Assembly: GCF_040605455.1 (NCBI RefSeq)
Contig: NZ_JBEXCV010000056.1
Span: 1 to 50,669, forward strand
DNA: 50,669 bases
DNA from: Embleya sp040605455
GTDB taxonomy: Bacteria > Actinomycetota > Actinomycetes > Streptomycetales > Streptomycetaceae
Reading direction: 5' to 3'
A program made the position numbers and the translations under genes. The notes under the pieces were generated by a model. That model was not told the origin of the DNA. It searched no databases and saw only the letters and a list, made by a program, of their open reading frames with translations. Each line of letters opens with the position of its first letter. Positions within the stretch are counted from its first letter, which is position 1. Positions 24,386-33,045 of the stretch are shown one piece after another.

Positions 24386-25615
24386 ATGACAGCACAGATC
24401 GGTGGGCCGGGCGCCGTCCTCCCCGAGGCCCAGGTGCGAGCCTTCGTCACCGAACAACTGGCCGACGAGGATCTCGACGGCCGGAGCGTATGCCTGGTGG
24501 TACCCGACGGCACCCGCAGTTGCCCGCTTCCGATGCTGCTCGCCGCGGTGCACGAGGCGCTGTACGGCCGGGTCTCCCGGTTGACGGTGCTTGTCGCGTT
24601 GGGTACGCACGCGCCGATGGGCGAGGCCGAATTGGCCACCCATGTCCCGCCGCTGCCGGGCATGACCGTCCTCAACCACGAGTGGTGGAAGCCGTCGACG
24701 TTCGCCTCGGTCGGCACGATCGGCGCCGAGCGCGTGGCCGAGTTGTCCGGCGGGCTGCTGCGCCAGGAGGTCGACGTGCGCCTCAACAGGGCCGTCGTGG
24801 ACCACGACGTGGCCTTGGTCGTCGGCCCGGTCTTCCCGCACGAAGTGGTCGGCTTCTCGGGCGGTGACAAGTACTTCTTCCCCGGCGTCGCGGGCGCCGA
24901 CATCATCGACCTGTCGCACTGGCTCGGGGCCCTGATCACCAGCGCGGAGATCATCGGAACGCGCGGCATCACCCCGGTCCGCGCGCTGATCCACGAGGCG
25001 GCCGCGCTGATCCCGAGCCGCAGGCGCGCGCTGTGCGTCGTGGTCGAATCCGGCACCGGGGCGCTGCACTCGATGGCGTACGGGACCCCGGAGGCGGCCT
25101 GGTCGGCGGCGGCCGATGTGTCCGCGCAGGTCCACATCCGCTACCTCGACGCCCCCGTGCGGCGTGTGCTGTCCGTGATCCCGGAGAAGTACGAGGACAT
25201 GTGGACCGCGGCGAAAGGCTTTTACAAGCTCGAACCGGTCGTCGCGGACGGCGGCGAGGTCGTCCTGTACGCGCCGCACGTGCGGACGATCTCCGCGATG
25301 CACCCGGAGATCGAGGAGATCGGCTACCACTGCCGCGACTACTTCACCAAGCAGTGGGACCGCTTCAAGCACCTGCACTGGGGCGTCTTGGCGCACTCCA
25401 CACACCTGCGCGGCGCGGGTACGTACGACGAAGAGCGCGGCGAGCGCTGCCGGTTGACCGTCACCCTCGCGACCGGCATTCCCGAAGACGTCGTCCGCGG
25501 GGCGAACCTCGGCCATCTGGACCCCTCCGCGGTGGACCTCGCGGCGTTCGCCGCCGACCCGGACACACTCGTCGTGCCGCAAGCCGGCGAGGTCCTGCAT
25601 CGGTTGCGCCCATGA
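24386..25615 (+). CDS. larA: LarA-family nickel-pincer-dependent racemase/epimerase
   Basis: The 409-residue protein matches LarA-type enzymes, which use the covalently bound nickel-pincer nucleotide for hydride transfer at an alpha-hydroxy acid carbon. Conserved elements visible are LGTHAPMG (His75), FPHEVVGFSGGDKYFFPG (His152 and Lys162, the Lys that anchors the cofactor) and DGTRSCP. Lactate racemase is the founding activity, but homologues act on malate, gluconate and other acids. Placement between uronate catabolic genes suggests a sugar-acid epimerase. The stop overlaps larC (ATGA). Confidence 0.88.
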   Translation: MTAQIGGPGAVLPEAQVRAFVTEQLADEDLDGRSVCLVVPDGTRSCPLPMLLAAVHEALYGRVSRLTVLVALGTHAPMGEAELATHVPPLPGMTVLNHEWWKPSTFASVGTIGAERVAELSGGLLRQEVDVRLNRAVVDHDVALVVGPVFPHEVVGFSGGDKYFFPGVAGADIIDLSHWLGALITSAEIIGTRGITPVRALIHEAAALIPSRRRALCVVVESGTGALHSMAYGTPEAAWSAAADVSAQVHIRYLDAPVRRVLSVIPEKYEDMWTAAKGFYKLEPVVADGGEVVLYAPHVRTISAMHPEIEEIGYHCRDYFTKQWDRFKHLHWGVLAHSTHLRGAGTYDEERGERCRLTVTLATGIPEDVVRGANLGHLDPSAVDLAAFAADPDTLVVPQAGEVLHRLRP

Positions 25616-26835
25616 GGGCCGCGTGGGTCGATGCGTCCGCCGGCATCGCCGGGGACATGCTGCTCGCCGCCCTCGTCGACGGCGGGGCCGCGTTGAGCAC
25701 CGTGCGTGCCGCGGTGGAGGCCGTGGTCCCCGGCGAGGTACGCCTCGTGCAGACGCAGGTCATCCGCGCCGGTATGCGAGCGACTCGGATCGACGTGACG
25801 CCGAGCAACGACGACCACGCACACCGAACGTGGCGTGATATACGCCGTCTCATCGAGCAGGCGCCCCTGGCCGATCCGGTCCGCGCGTCGGCACTCGCCG
25901 CCTTCGCCCGCCTCGCCGTCGCCGAGGCACGCGTACACGGCACCGGAACGGAAGAGGTGCACTTCCACGAGGTGGGTGCCTGGGACTCCATCGCCGACGT
26001 CGTCGGCGTCTGTGCCGCGCTTCACGACCTCGCCGTGACCGATCTGACGGCAGGTCCCGCGGCGTTGGGCGTCGGCCGCGTCACCACCGCCCACGGCGAG
26101 ATTCCCGTCCCCGTCCCCGCGGTGGCCGAACTCGCCACCGAGTGGCAGGTGTTCGCGGGCGGCGAGGGCGAACTCGCCACCCCCACCGGCATGGCGCTGC
26201 TCACCACCCTGGCCCGCGAGTGCTCCCCCCTGCCACACCTGCGTCTGGAGCGAACCGGCATCGGGGCCGGCAGCCGCGACACCCCCGGACGCCCCAACGT
26301 CACCCGCGTCTTCCTCGGCACCCCGGCCCCCACCACGCCCCTCGATGCCTCCGAAGCCGTCGTCCTGGAAGCCAATATCGACGACTTGGACCCGCGCGCA
26401 TGGCCCAGCGTCCTCACGTCCCTCATGGAGGCCGGCGCCTCGGACGCCTGGCTGACCCCCATCCTCATGAAGAAGGGCCGCCCGGCGCACACGCTCTCCG
26501 TCCTGTGCCCACCGCAAGGCGCCCAACCCCTCCGTGACGCCGTCTTCCGCCTCACCACCACCCTGGGCGTACGCGAAGGGCCGGTCCGCAAAACCGAACT
26601 TCAACGAGGCTGGACCCACGTGGACGTCCTCGGCAGCCGCCTCCCCGTCAAGGTAGGCCACCGTTTCGGCAGAATCCTCCAAGCAACCCCCGAGTTCGCC
26701 CCCGCCGCCGCCCTCGCCGCCCGTCTCGGCCTTCCCGTCCACAGCGTCCTTGCCGCCGCCGCCGCCGCCGCCCACCAAGCAGGCCTGACCTCCGGCGCCC
26801 CCACCCCGCAAACGCTCACCCCCGAACCCGCCTGA
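25612..26835 (+). CDS. larC: Nickel insertion protein LarC (pyridinium bis-thiocarboxylate nickelochelatase)
   Basis: LarC inserts nickel in the last step of cofactor formation, using CTP. The 407-residue protein has the LarC opening AAWVDASAGIAGDMLLAALV, EEVHFHEVGAWDSIADVVGV, and in its second half EANIDDLDPRAWPSVLTSLM and PILMKKGRPAHTLSVLC. Both LarC1 and LarC2 parts are in one frame, unlike Lactobacillus, where a programmed frameshift joins them. It is coupled to larA. The Ala-rich tail is low-complexity. Confidence 0.94.
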   Translation: MRAAWVDASAGIAGDMLLAALVDGGAALSTVRAAVEAVVPGEVRLVQTQVIRAGMRATRIDVTPSNDDHAHRTWRDIRRLIEQAPLADPVRASALAAFARLAVAEARVHGTGTEEVHFHEVGAWDSIADVVGVCAALHDLAVTDLTAGPAALGVGRVTTAHGEIPVPVPAVAELATEWQVFAGGEGELATPTGMALLTTLARECSPLPHLRLERTGIGAGSRDTPGRPNVTRVFLGTPAPTTPLDASEAVVLEANIDDLDPRAWPSVLTSLMEAGASDAWLTPILMKKGRPAHTLSVLCPPQGAQPLRDAVFRLTTTLGVREGPVRKTELQRGWTHVDVLGSRLPVKVGHRFGRILQATPEFAPAAALAARLGLPVHSVLAAAAAAAHQAGLTSGAPTPQTLTPEPA

Positions 26836-26914
26836 AGCCGCGGCGCCGCCGCGGGCGCCTGTCTCGCCCGTCAGCGGGGAGACCGCTGTTCGGGCAGCCG
26901 GGTGGCCGGCGGCG

Positions 26915-27030
26915 TAGCCATTTGACGACGGCTGCGCCGCGGGCACAGGCGTTGACCATGGCGAGCAGGGAAACCGGGCCGGCGAAGGCGGCGGCGCCGC
27001 CGACGGAGGTGGGGACGACCGCGCGGTGGG
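26915..27030 (-). pseudogene. larB: Second larB, C-terminal scrap
   Basis: The short frame VVPTSVGGAAAFAGPVSLLA followed by MVNACARGAAVV aligns with the intact LarB segment AVPTSIGYGAAFGGLAPLLS, MLNACSPGVAVV. Nothing else of the gene survives. The adjoining 26836-27158 stretch holds no other gene. It shows that a second lar cluster was once here. Confidence 0.65.
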
Positions 27031-27158
27031 TGACGGCGTCGAAACGGAGTACAGTGCGCTCCCTCCCACCATCCCATGGGCAGCCATAGCGTCGCCCGAT
27101 GCCCGGTGTCGCCGCCCCAGACCTGCGGCTTTCCCCCCGCGAACGGAAGTGAGATCGG

Positions 27159-28208
27159 GTGAGCGAGCGTGACGGCGCACCGACCGCCGCAACCGGCGGG
27201 AGCAAGGCACCGACGATCTACGACGTCGCCCGGGCCGCAGGGGTGGCCGCGTCCACCGTGTCCCGGGCGTTCGCCAGGCCGGGCCGGGTCAACGCGGCGA
27301 CCGCGGAACGCATCCGGCGGCTGGCCGCGGAACTCGGCTACCGCGTCAATCCGTTGGCGTCGGGATTGCCCACCGGCCGCACCTCGATGCTCGCGTTGGT
27401 GGTTTCCGACGTGACCAACCCGTTCTACGCCGAGATCATCCGGGGAGCCGAGTCCGCCGCCGCCGAGGCCGGATTCGTCCTCCTGCTGATCGACGCCCAG
27501 GAGTCCGACCGGGTGGAACGCGCCAGTCTGGAAAGGGCGTTGCCCGCCGTCGAGGGGCTCGTACTGGCGGGTACCCGACTGTCGGACTCGGCCATCCGCA
27601 TGACTGCCAAGCAGCGGCCGGTGGTCGTCCTCAACCGGGACGTCGCCGACGTCCCCAGCATCACCCTCGACAACCCGCACGGCATGCTCGTGACCGCGGA
27701 ACATCTGGCACGGTTGGGTCATCGCACGGTGACCTACGTGGCCGGTCCGGAGGCCTCATGGGCGGACGGGATGCGGTTGCGGAGCCTGCGCGAGGCGGCG
27801 GCCGGGCTGGACATGCGGGTGCAACGCGTGGGCCCGTTCGCGCCGACGGTCGCAGGCGGTCGCGAAGTTGCCGACGCGCTCCCCGAGGACCTGCCGACCG
27901 CCGTCGTGGCCTACAACGACCAACTGGCGATCGGAACCATGCTCGCTCTCCAGGCGCGAGGCGTCCGAGTTCCCGAGGACGTCAGCGTGGTCGGCTTCGA
28001 CGACATATTCCCGACGCGCATCGTCAGGCCCGGGCTGACCACCGTCGCCGCCCCGCTGCGCGCCCAGGGACAGGCTGCCGTCGACGCGCTGCTGTCCTCG
28101 CGCGGCAACCCGGCACCGCGCACCGGCAGGCCCATGACCTTGCCGGTAAAGCTGGTCGTCCGTGACTCGACGGCACAGGCTCGGCGCACCCGGCGTCCGA
28201 GTTCGTAA
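27159..28208 (+). CDS. LacI family transcriptional regulator
   Basis: The 349-residue protein has a clear LacI headpiece, TIYDVARAAGVAASTVSRAF (about 19-38), and the hinge-helix NPLASGL. A periplasmic-binding-like sensor domain follows (VVSDVTNPFYAEIIRGAESA, VAYNDQLAIGTMLALQARGV, VGFDDIFPTRIVRPGLTTV). It starts at a GTG. It lies beside the lar/ux locus and upstream of the polysaccharide-lyase genes. The CG-centred palindromes at 20723 and 24318 are its most likely sites. The effector is probably a sugar acid, by context only. Confidence 0.93.
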   Translation: MSERDGAPTAATGGSKAPTIYDVARAAGVAASTVSRAFARPGRVNAATAERIRRLAAELGYRVNPLASGLPTGRTSMLALVVSDVTNPFYAEIIRGAESAAAEAGFVLLLIDAQESDRVERASLERALPAVEGLVLAGTRLSDSAIRMTAKQRPVVVLNRDVADVPSITLDNPHGMLVTAEHLARLGHRTVTYVAGPEASWADGMRLRSLREAAAGLDMRVQRVGPFAPTVAGGREVADALPEDLPTAVVAYNDQLAIGTMLALQARGVRVPEDVSVVGFDDIFPTRIVRPGLTTVAAPLRAQGQAAVDALLSSRGNPAPRTGRPMTLPVKLVVRDSTAQARRTRRPSS

Positions 28209-28364
28209 AGCGGTACGGGGTCGCGGATCGCGGACTTCGTCGGCCACCGCTTCATCCGCGGCCAGGCCTGAAGGAGAGCCGGGCGGTGACTGCACCGGAT
28301 CCAGGGTCTGCACGGACGCGAGCGCGCGCGTCCGACGCTCCGGTGGTGGTGACTCGCGGCGCTG

Positions 28365-29012
28365 CTACCGCCGTGCGACCGGGGCCGTGGGAGCGACCTC
28401 GGCGAGCCAGGTGTCGGCGATCAGCCGATGCCCCAGAGGGCTCGGGTGGACGCCGTCCGGGGCCAGTTCCTTCGGCTCCCGGTCCTGTGCCGCGCGGGGC
28501 AACACGAGGTCTGCGCGAACCACTTGGGCTCCGTTGTGCACAGCTGCCCGCAGGACGGCGTCGGTACGCGGCGACAGGTCCTCGAACCAGCGTTCCTGGT
28601 CCGGCCCGACCGGAAGCAGGAACGGGGTGATGACGACCAGCTGTGCGGACAGCTTCCGCGTGGTGGCCGCGAGCAGGCGGTCGAGGCACGCCTCGAACTC
28701 GTCGACCGGACTGAGCAGGTTTCGGTCGTAGCGTCGCCAGGTGTCGTTGATGCCGATCTTGACCGTGACGACAGTGGGCCGGTGGTCCATGACGTCGGTG
28801 CTCCAGCGGGATTCGAGGTCGTACACGCGGTGACCGTTGATCCCCCTGTTGATGATGTGGGGGCCGGGGCCGTCGTGCGCACGCTCGCGCAGAGTGCGCG
28901 CGATCTCGCGAACGTATCCCTCGCCGAGCGATGCGGGATCCGCACGATCGCGACCCGCGTCGGTGATGGAGTCGCCGATGAACAAGAGCGTGTCGTCGTC
29001 CGTGAAATGCAT
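28365..29012 (-). CDS. SGNH/GDSL hydrolase
   Basis: The 215-residue protein has the four SGNH blocks: block I LLFIGDSITDAGR (Ser16 nucleophile), a Gly in INGHRV, block III KIGINDTWRR with Asn, and block V APDGVHPSPLGH with the Asp-x-x-His pair. No signal peptide is visible from the ATG at 29012, so it is probably intracellular and likely deacetylates or de-esterifies imported oligosaccharides. It ends the minus-strand carbohydrate gene run. Confidence 0.9.
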   Translation of the reverse strand: MHFTDDDTLLFIGDSITDAGRDRADPASLGEGYVREIARTLRERAHDGPGPHIINRGINGHRVYDLESRWSTDVMDHRPTVVTVKIGINDTWRRYDRNLLSPVDEFEACLDRLLAATTRKLSAQLVVITPFLLPVGPDQERWFEDLSPRTDAVLRAAVHNGAQVVRADLVLPRAAQDREPKELAPDGVHPSPLGHRLIADTWLAEVAPTAPVARR

Positions 29013-29087
29013 GCCTGCCGTCCTGGCGTCTTGGTGGGTGGGCGGGCGACGGGACATCTCACTCGTGACCCGCCGGATCACCGTCGA

Positions 29088-29939
29088 CTACGTCGAAATC
29101 GAGGAGGTTTGTCCTGCGGCGCGCCTCAGGGTCTCGGCCTCGCGCGCGAGCACCGCAGTGTCGTCGCCGGGGACGAACTCCAGGAGCGCCTCGACGCCCC
29201 GGCCCGCCAACAGGCCGAGGGCCGCGGTCCACAGGTCCCCGCGGTCCGCCAGCGGCAGCCGGTTGTTGCCCGGCCACCACGAGAAGACATGCACGGCGGT
29301 GACCCGGTCGCCGAGTTCGACGAGCCCTGCCAGCGCCTGCTCGTCGGGGGTGTCCTGCGGCGGCTGCCAGTACGTGCGGACGTTGTCCGCGCCCACCTCG
29401 TCCAGCAGCCGGACGGTCGAGGCGACGGTGTCGGTGAGCGTTTGGCCGTGGAACTCCGGCGCGAGCTCCAGGCCGTGGTCCGCGGCGATCCGGGCCGCCT
29501 CCCGCAGGCAGCGCACGGTTTCGTGCCGCTCGTCCGGCAGGGCGGACCGCGATCCGGTTCCGCCCGCCCAGACCCGTACCCGGGGTGCCCCGAGCAGAAC
29601 GGCGGCCCGGGCGACCGCGGGGAACGCGGCCAACTCGGCGGGCGTGGCGCGAAAGTACGAACCGTACGAACAACAGACCAGCCCGTAGCGGTCGGAGATC
29701 TCACGGACCGCTCGGACCGTGCCGGGCTCCCCCGCGGGCGCGTGCACGTCCGCTCCCCACTCGATGACCTCCAGGCCCGCGTCGGCCGCGCGTCGCGCAA
29801 CCTCGGCGGCGGGCAGCCGGCGGAAGGTGACCGAGCACAGGCCCGGACGGGTCCGCCCGCCCCCCGCTGTGTCCGTCGGCCCGGCCGGCGGGCGGAGCGG
29901 GGGGCGCTCCGCCGCGCTCCGGGTGCTCTCCTCGGTCAT
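29088..29939 (-). CDS. Sugar phosphate isomerase/epimerase (xylose isomerase-like TIM barrel)
   Basis: The 283-residue protein carries the AP-endonuclease-2/xylose-isomerase-like barrel: AARRAADAGLEVIEWGADVH, LGAPRVRVWAGGTGS, GLELAPEFHGQTLTD (metal Glu and His) and VTAVHVFSWWPGNN. The start at 29939 follows GGAAGG. A Pro/Gly-rich N-terminal tail of about 30 residues is extra to the family. It may isomerise a released keto-sugar or sugar acid, but the substrate cannot be named. It is co-directional with the SGNH gene 75 nt downstream. Confidence 0.8.
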   Translation of the reverse strand: MTEESTRSAAERPPLRPPAGPTDTAGGGRTRPGLCSVTFRRLPAAEVARRAADAGLEVIEWGADVHAPAGEPGTVRAVREISDRYGLVCCSYGSYFRATPAELAAFPAVARAAVLLGAPRVRVWAGGTGSRSALPDERHETVRCLREAARIAADHGLELAPEFHGQTLTDTVASTVRLLDEVGADNVRTYWQPPQDTPDEQALAGLVELGDRVTAVHVFSWWPGNNRLPLADRGDLWTAALGLLAGRGVEALLEFVPGDDTAVLAREAETLRRAAGQTSSIST

Positions 29940-29996
29940 GGCCCTGCCTTCCTGCGGTCGGCGTGCGGATGATCTGCGATCGCCCTGTGGGGGTCT

Positions 29997-30034
29997 GACC
30001 CGGTCCGCCCGCACGGGGTCGGGCGGACCGGGTC
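29997..30034. terminator. Stem-loop between the lyase and isomerase genes
   Basis: Two perfect 15-bp arms (GACCCGGTCCGCCCG and its complement) enclose an 8-nt loop, lying 66 nt past the stop of the first lyase gene on the minus strand. It probably ends or attenuates transcription from the lyase genes. Confidence 0.8.
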
Positions 30035-30100
30035 GGAGGGACTGGCGGGGTCGGGCGGACGGACCGGTCAGGCGTGTGGTGCCCCGTCACCGCTGGTCGT

Positions 30101-31528
30101 TCAGGGGGCGTTCGGGCCCACGTCCGCGGCGGTGAGGGGGTGCCGGAGTGCGGGCGTTGTCGCGTACTCGTCGGCACCGATGTCCCGTACGCTGCCGCGC
30201 TGGTCCCCGTCGATGTCGTCGGCCAGGACTATGCCACCCAGCGTGGCCGCGCCGATCGCCGGGCTGCCTGCCGTCAGCCGCAGAACACCGTCCGCGCCCT
30301 GACTGAGCCGGGGGTCGGCCCGGATGAAGGCTCCGGCGGGGATGTTGCCGTTTGCGGCCGCCCCCCACAGCAGGTTGCTCTGCCAGGTGAAGCCGGAGGT
30401 GGCTCCCATGGCGACGAGGCTGCCGGCGTCGCCGACCAGCAGGTTGTCGGCGATGGTCACGTCCTGCGGCTCGAACGCCCGCGTCTCGCCCGACAGCATG
30501 CCGGTGTTGTTGATCAGGGAGTTGTGCGCGATCACCGCGCGGTCGCAGGCGTCGTTGCCCCGCCGCTGGCTCTCCGTCTCACTCGGGGTGTGGTCACGGG
30601 TGCTGCCGCTGCCGACCACCAGGGCCCGGCCGGACAGCCCGCTGAGGTAGTTGTTGACGATCACATGGTCGTTGCCGTAGATCCGCACCCCGTCGATGCC
30701 GCCGATCAGGTAGTTGCCCTCCACCGTCGAACCGTTGCCGTGCCGCAGCACGATGCCGCCGCGGCTGTTGCGGATGGTGTTGTACCGGATGGTGTTGCCC
30801 GAGGACTTCACCGAGATGGCCTCGGGGTCGCCGTCGCAGCGCTCGAACAGGTTGTACTCCACGTATCCGTTGGCGTCGGACAGGGCCCGGCCGCTGACGC
30901 CGAAACGGATGGGCTCGCCGCCGTTGTCCCCGGTGAAGCTGTGGTCGGAGAAGTGGTTGCGGAAGATCTGCACGTTCTGGGCCATGTCGGTCTTGCCGGG
31001 ACCGTCGACGACTATGAAGATGCCCGTGGTGGTCTTGTTGTGGAAATGGTTCCGGTCGATCTTCGTGTCGTTCGCCCGTACGACGACCCAGTACGGATCG
31101 CCGCTGTCCGCGAACTGGAAGTCGTTGCGAGTCAGCCGGATCGCCGAGCAGGTCGTCGGGATCTCGAGCGTGGTGCTCTGCCGGAAGGCGAAGCCGCTGA
31201 TGACGATGTTGCTCGAATTGCCGAGCACGAAGCCGCGTGCGCCCTGCAGCACCACACCGCCGCGCGTCTTGGACACGATGGTGATGGGTGCGGCGCTCGT
31301 GCCGTTCTTTCCGGAGATGTTGATCGAGCCGCCCGAGGGGACCGTGTAGGTTCCGTCGGCGACGACGATCCGGTCACCGGGTGCGGCGCCGTTGATCGCG
31401 CTCTGGAGCGCCGCGAGGGAGGAGACCGGGATATCGGCCGCCGATGCGCTGCCCGACAGCGAGGTGGTGAGGGGTACCGCGGCAAGTGCGGCCACGGCCG
31501 AGCTCTTGAGGAACGTGCGTCGTTGCAT
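30101..31528 (-). CDS. Polysaccharide lyase family 6, Tat-exported (alginate/dermatan lyase type)
   Basis: This 475-residue secreted enzyme is built as a right-handed beta helix. MQRRTFLKSS is a twin-arginine signal with an ASA cleavage site near residue 30. The PL6 calcium-binding and catalytic core is visible as NGGEPIRFG, ERCDGDPEAISVKSSGNTIR (Lys241 as base) and GGIVLRHGNG (Arg262). PL6 members cut alginate or chondroitin B next to uronic acids. AGGAGG precedes the ATG. It is 32 nt downstream of a close paralogue. Confidence 0.9.
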   Translation of the reverse strand: MQRRTFLKSSAVAALAAVPLTTSLSGSASAADIPVSSLAALQSAINGAAPGDRIVVADGTYTVPSGGSINISGKNGTSAAPITIVSKTRGGVVLQGARGFVLGNSSNIVISGFAFRQSTTLEIPTTCSAIRLTRNDFQFADSGDPYWVVVRANDTKIDRNHFHNKTTTGIFIVVDGPGKTDMAQNVQIFRNHFSDHSFTGDNGGEPIRFGVSGRALSDANGYVEYNLFERCDGDPEAISVKSSGNTIRYNTIRNSRGGIVLRHGNGSTVEGNYLIGGIDGVRIYGNDHVIVNNYLSGLSGRALVVGSGSTRDHTPSETESQRRGNDACDRAVIAHNSLINNTGMLSGETRAFEPQDVTIADNLLVGDAGSLVAMGATSGFTWQSNLLWGAAANGNIPAGAFIRADPRLSQGADGVLRLTAGSPAIGAATLGGIVLADDIDGDQRGSVRDIGADEYATTPALRHPLTAADVGPNAP

Positions 31529-31560
31529 GGTGCCTCCTGGATCGAAGTGGGCGGGTGCGC

Positions 31561-32994
31561 TCAGTCGGCCCGGGGACCGACGTCGGCCGGGGTCAGGGGT
31601 CCGCGCCTCGGCGCCCGGCGGGAGTATTCGTGCGCGCCCACGTCCGGCGTCCTGGTGCGGGGCTGTCCGTCGATGTCGTGCGTGATGCGCGGCCGGCGCA
31701 GAGTGCCGGCGTCGATCGCGGGGCTTCCGGCGGCCGGGCGGGAGATGCCGTACGCGTCCTTCACCAGCTTCGGGTCGACCCGGGTACCGCCGCCGGCGGG
31801 GATGTTGCCGTCCGCGGCGGCGCCCCACAGGAGATTGCCCGTCCAGGTGAAGCGCACGGTGTTGGCCATGGCGACCAGTTGGCCCGTGTCCGCGACGAGC
31901 AGGTTGTCGGCGACGGTGACGTCGCGCGGCTCGTGCGGGCGCTGGCTCTCGCCGGAGATCGTGCCGCCGTTGTTCACCAGGGTGTTGTGGGCGATCAGGA
32001 TGCGGTCGGGGGCGTCGTTGCCGCGGCGCGCCTCGGGCGTCTCGCCGGGCAGGTGATCGCGCTCCGATCCGCTGCCGATCACCAGGGCGCGCCCGGCCAG
32101 GCCGGAGAGGTGGTTGTTGACGATCACATGGTCGTTGCCATAGATCCGCACGCCTTCGGTGCCGTCGATGAAGTGGTTGGCCTCCACCCGGTTGCGGTTG
32201 CCGTGCCGCAGTACGATCCCGCCGAAACTGTTGCGGATGGTGTTGTACCGGATGGTGTTGTCCGAACTCTTCACCGAGATCGCCTCGGGGTCCCCGTTGG
32301 CCCGCTCGAACAGGTTGTACTCCACGATCGCGTGGGCGCTGGACAGGGCGCGGGGGCTGACGCCGAGCCGGATCGGTTCGCCGCCGTTGGAGCCGGTGAA
32401 GGTGTGGTCGGAGAAGTAGTTGCGGTACACGTGGACGCGCTGGGCCATCTCCTCGGTGTTCGCGCCCTCGATGCCGAGATAGATGCCGAGGGTGCTCTTG
32501 CCGTGGAAGTGGTTGTGGTCGACCGTGCTGTCGTCCGCGCGCACCATCACCCAGTGCACGCCCTCGATGTCGGCCAGTTGGAAGTCGTTGCGGGTGAGCC
32601 TGATGTGCGAGCAGTCCGGGGGGATGTCCAGGGTGTTCCGCTGCCGGAAGGAGAAGCCGCTGAGGGTGATGTGGCCGGCCGCTTCGAGGACGAAGCTGTG
32701 CTCGCCCTCCAGGATGACGCCGCCCTGCGTCCGGGCGGCGATGGTGATGGGCGCGCGCCCGGTGCCCTGCTTGTTCCGAATGGTCAGCGGGCGGTCCGAC
32801 GGGACGGTGTAGGTCCCGTCGGCCACGACGATCCGGTCGCCGGGTCGTGCCCGGTCGATCGCGGCCTGGAGCTCGTCCAACGTGCGGACGACCTTCGGGG
32901 CCGCGCTCGCGCTCGCGGTCAGCGCTCCGCCGACGGGGGCGACGGCAAGCGCCACCCCTGCCGCGGTACCCATGAGGAACGTGCGGCGTTGCAT
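31561..32994 (-). CDS. Polysaccharide lyase family 6, Tat-exported, paralogue
   Basis: This 477-residue enzyme parallels the downstream gene along its whole length, including the Tat signal (MQRRTFLMGT), NGGEPIRLG, GDPEAISVKSSDNTIRYNTI (Lys242) and GGIVLRHGNR (Arg263). The two are similar but clearly diverged, so they arose by an old tandem duplication and may differ in endo/exo mode or in mannuronate/guluronate or iduronate preference. CGGAGG precedes the ATG. It follows the GH29 gene by 51 nt. Confidence 0.9.
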   Translation of the reverse strand: MQRRTFLMGTAAGVALAVAPVGGALTASASAAPKVVRTLDELQAAIDRARPGDRIVVADGTYTVPSDRPLTIRNKQGTGRAPITIAARTQGGVILEGEHSFVLEAAGHITLSGFSFRQRNTLDIPPDCSHIRLTRNDFQLADIEGVHWVMVRADDSTVDHNHFHGKSTLGIYLGIEGANTEEMAQRVHVYRNYFSDHTFTGSNGGEPIRLGVSPRALSSAHAIVEYNLFERANGDPEAISVKSSDNTIRYNTIRNSFGGIVLRHGNRNRVEANHFIDGTEGVRIYGNDHVIVNNHLSGLAGRALVIGSGSERDHLPGETPEARRGNDAPDRILIAHNTLVNNGGTISGESQRPHEPRDVTVADNLLVADTGQLVAMANTVRFTWTGNLLWGAAADGNIPAGGGTRVDPKLVKDAYGISRPAAGSPAIDAGTLRRPRITHDIDGQPRTRTPDVGAHEYSRRAPRRGPLTPADVGPRAD

Positions 32995-33045
32995 GGTGCC
33001 TCCGTGAGGATGTGGTGGAGGTACGGACCGTGTTCCGGCTTCCGA

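Noticed and set aside
24101..25600. A 499-residue minus-strand frame
   Set aside because: Most of it is the antisense of larA; only its final 61 residues are real, as the shortened uxaC.
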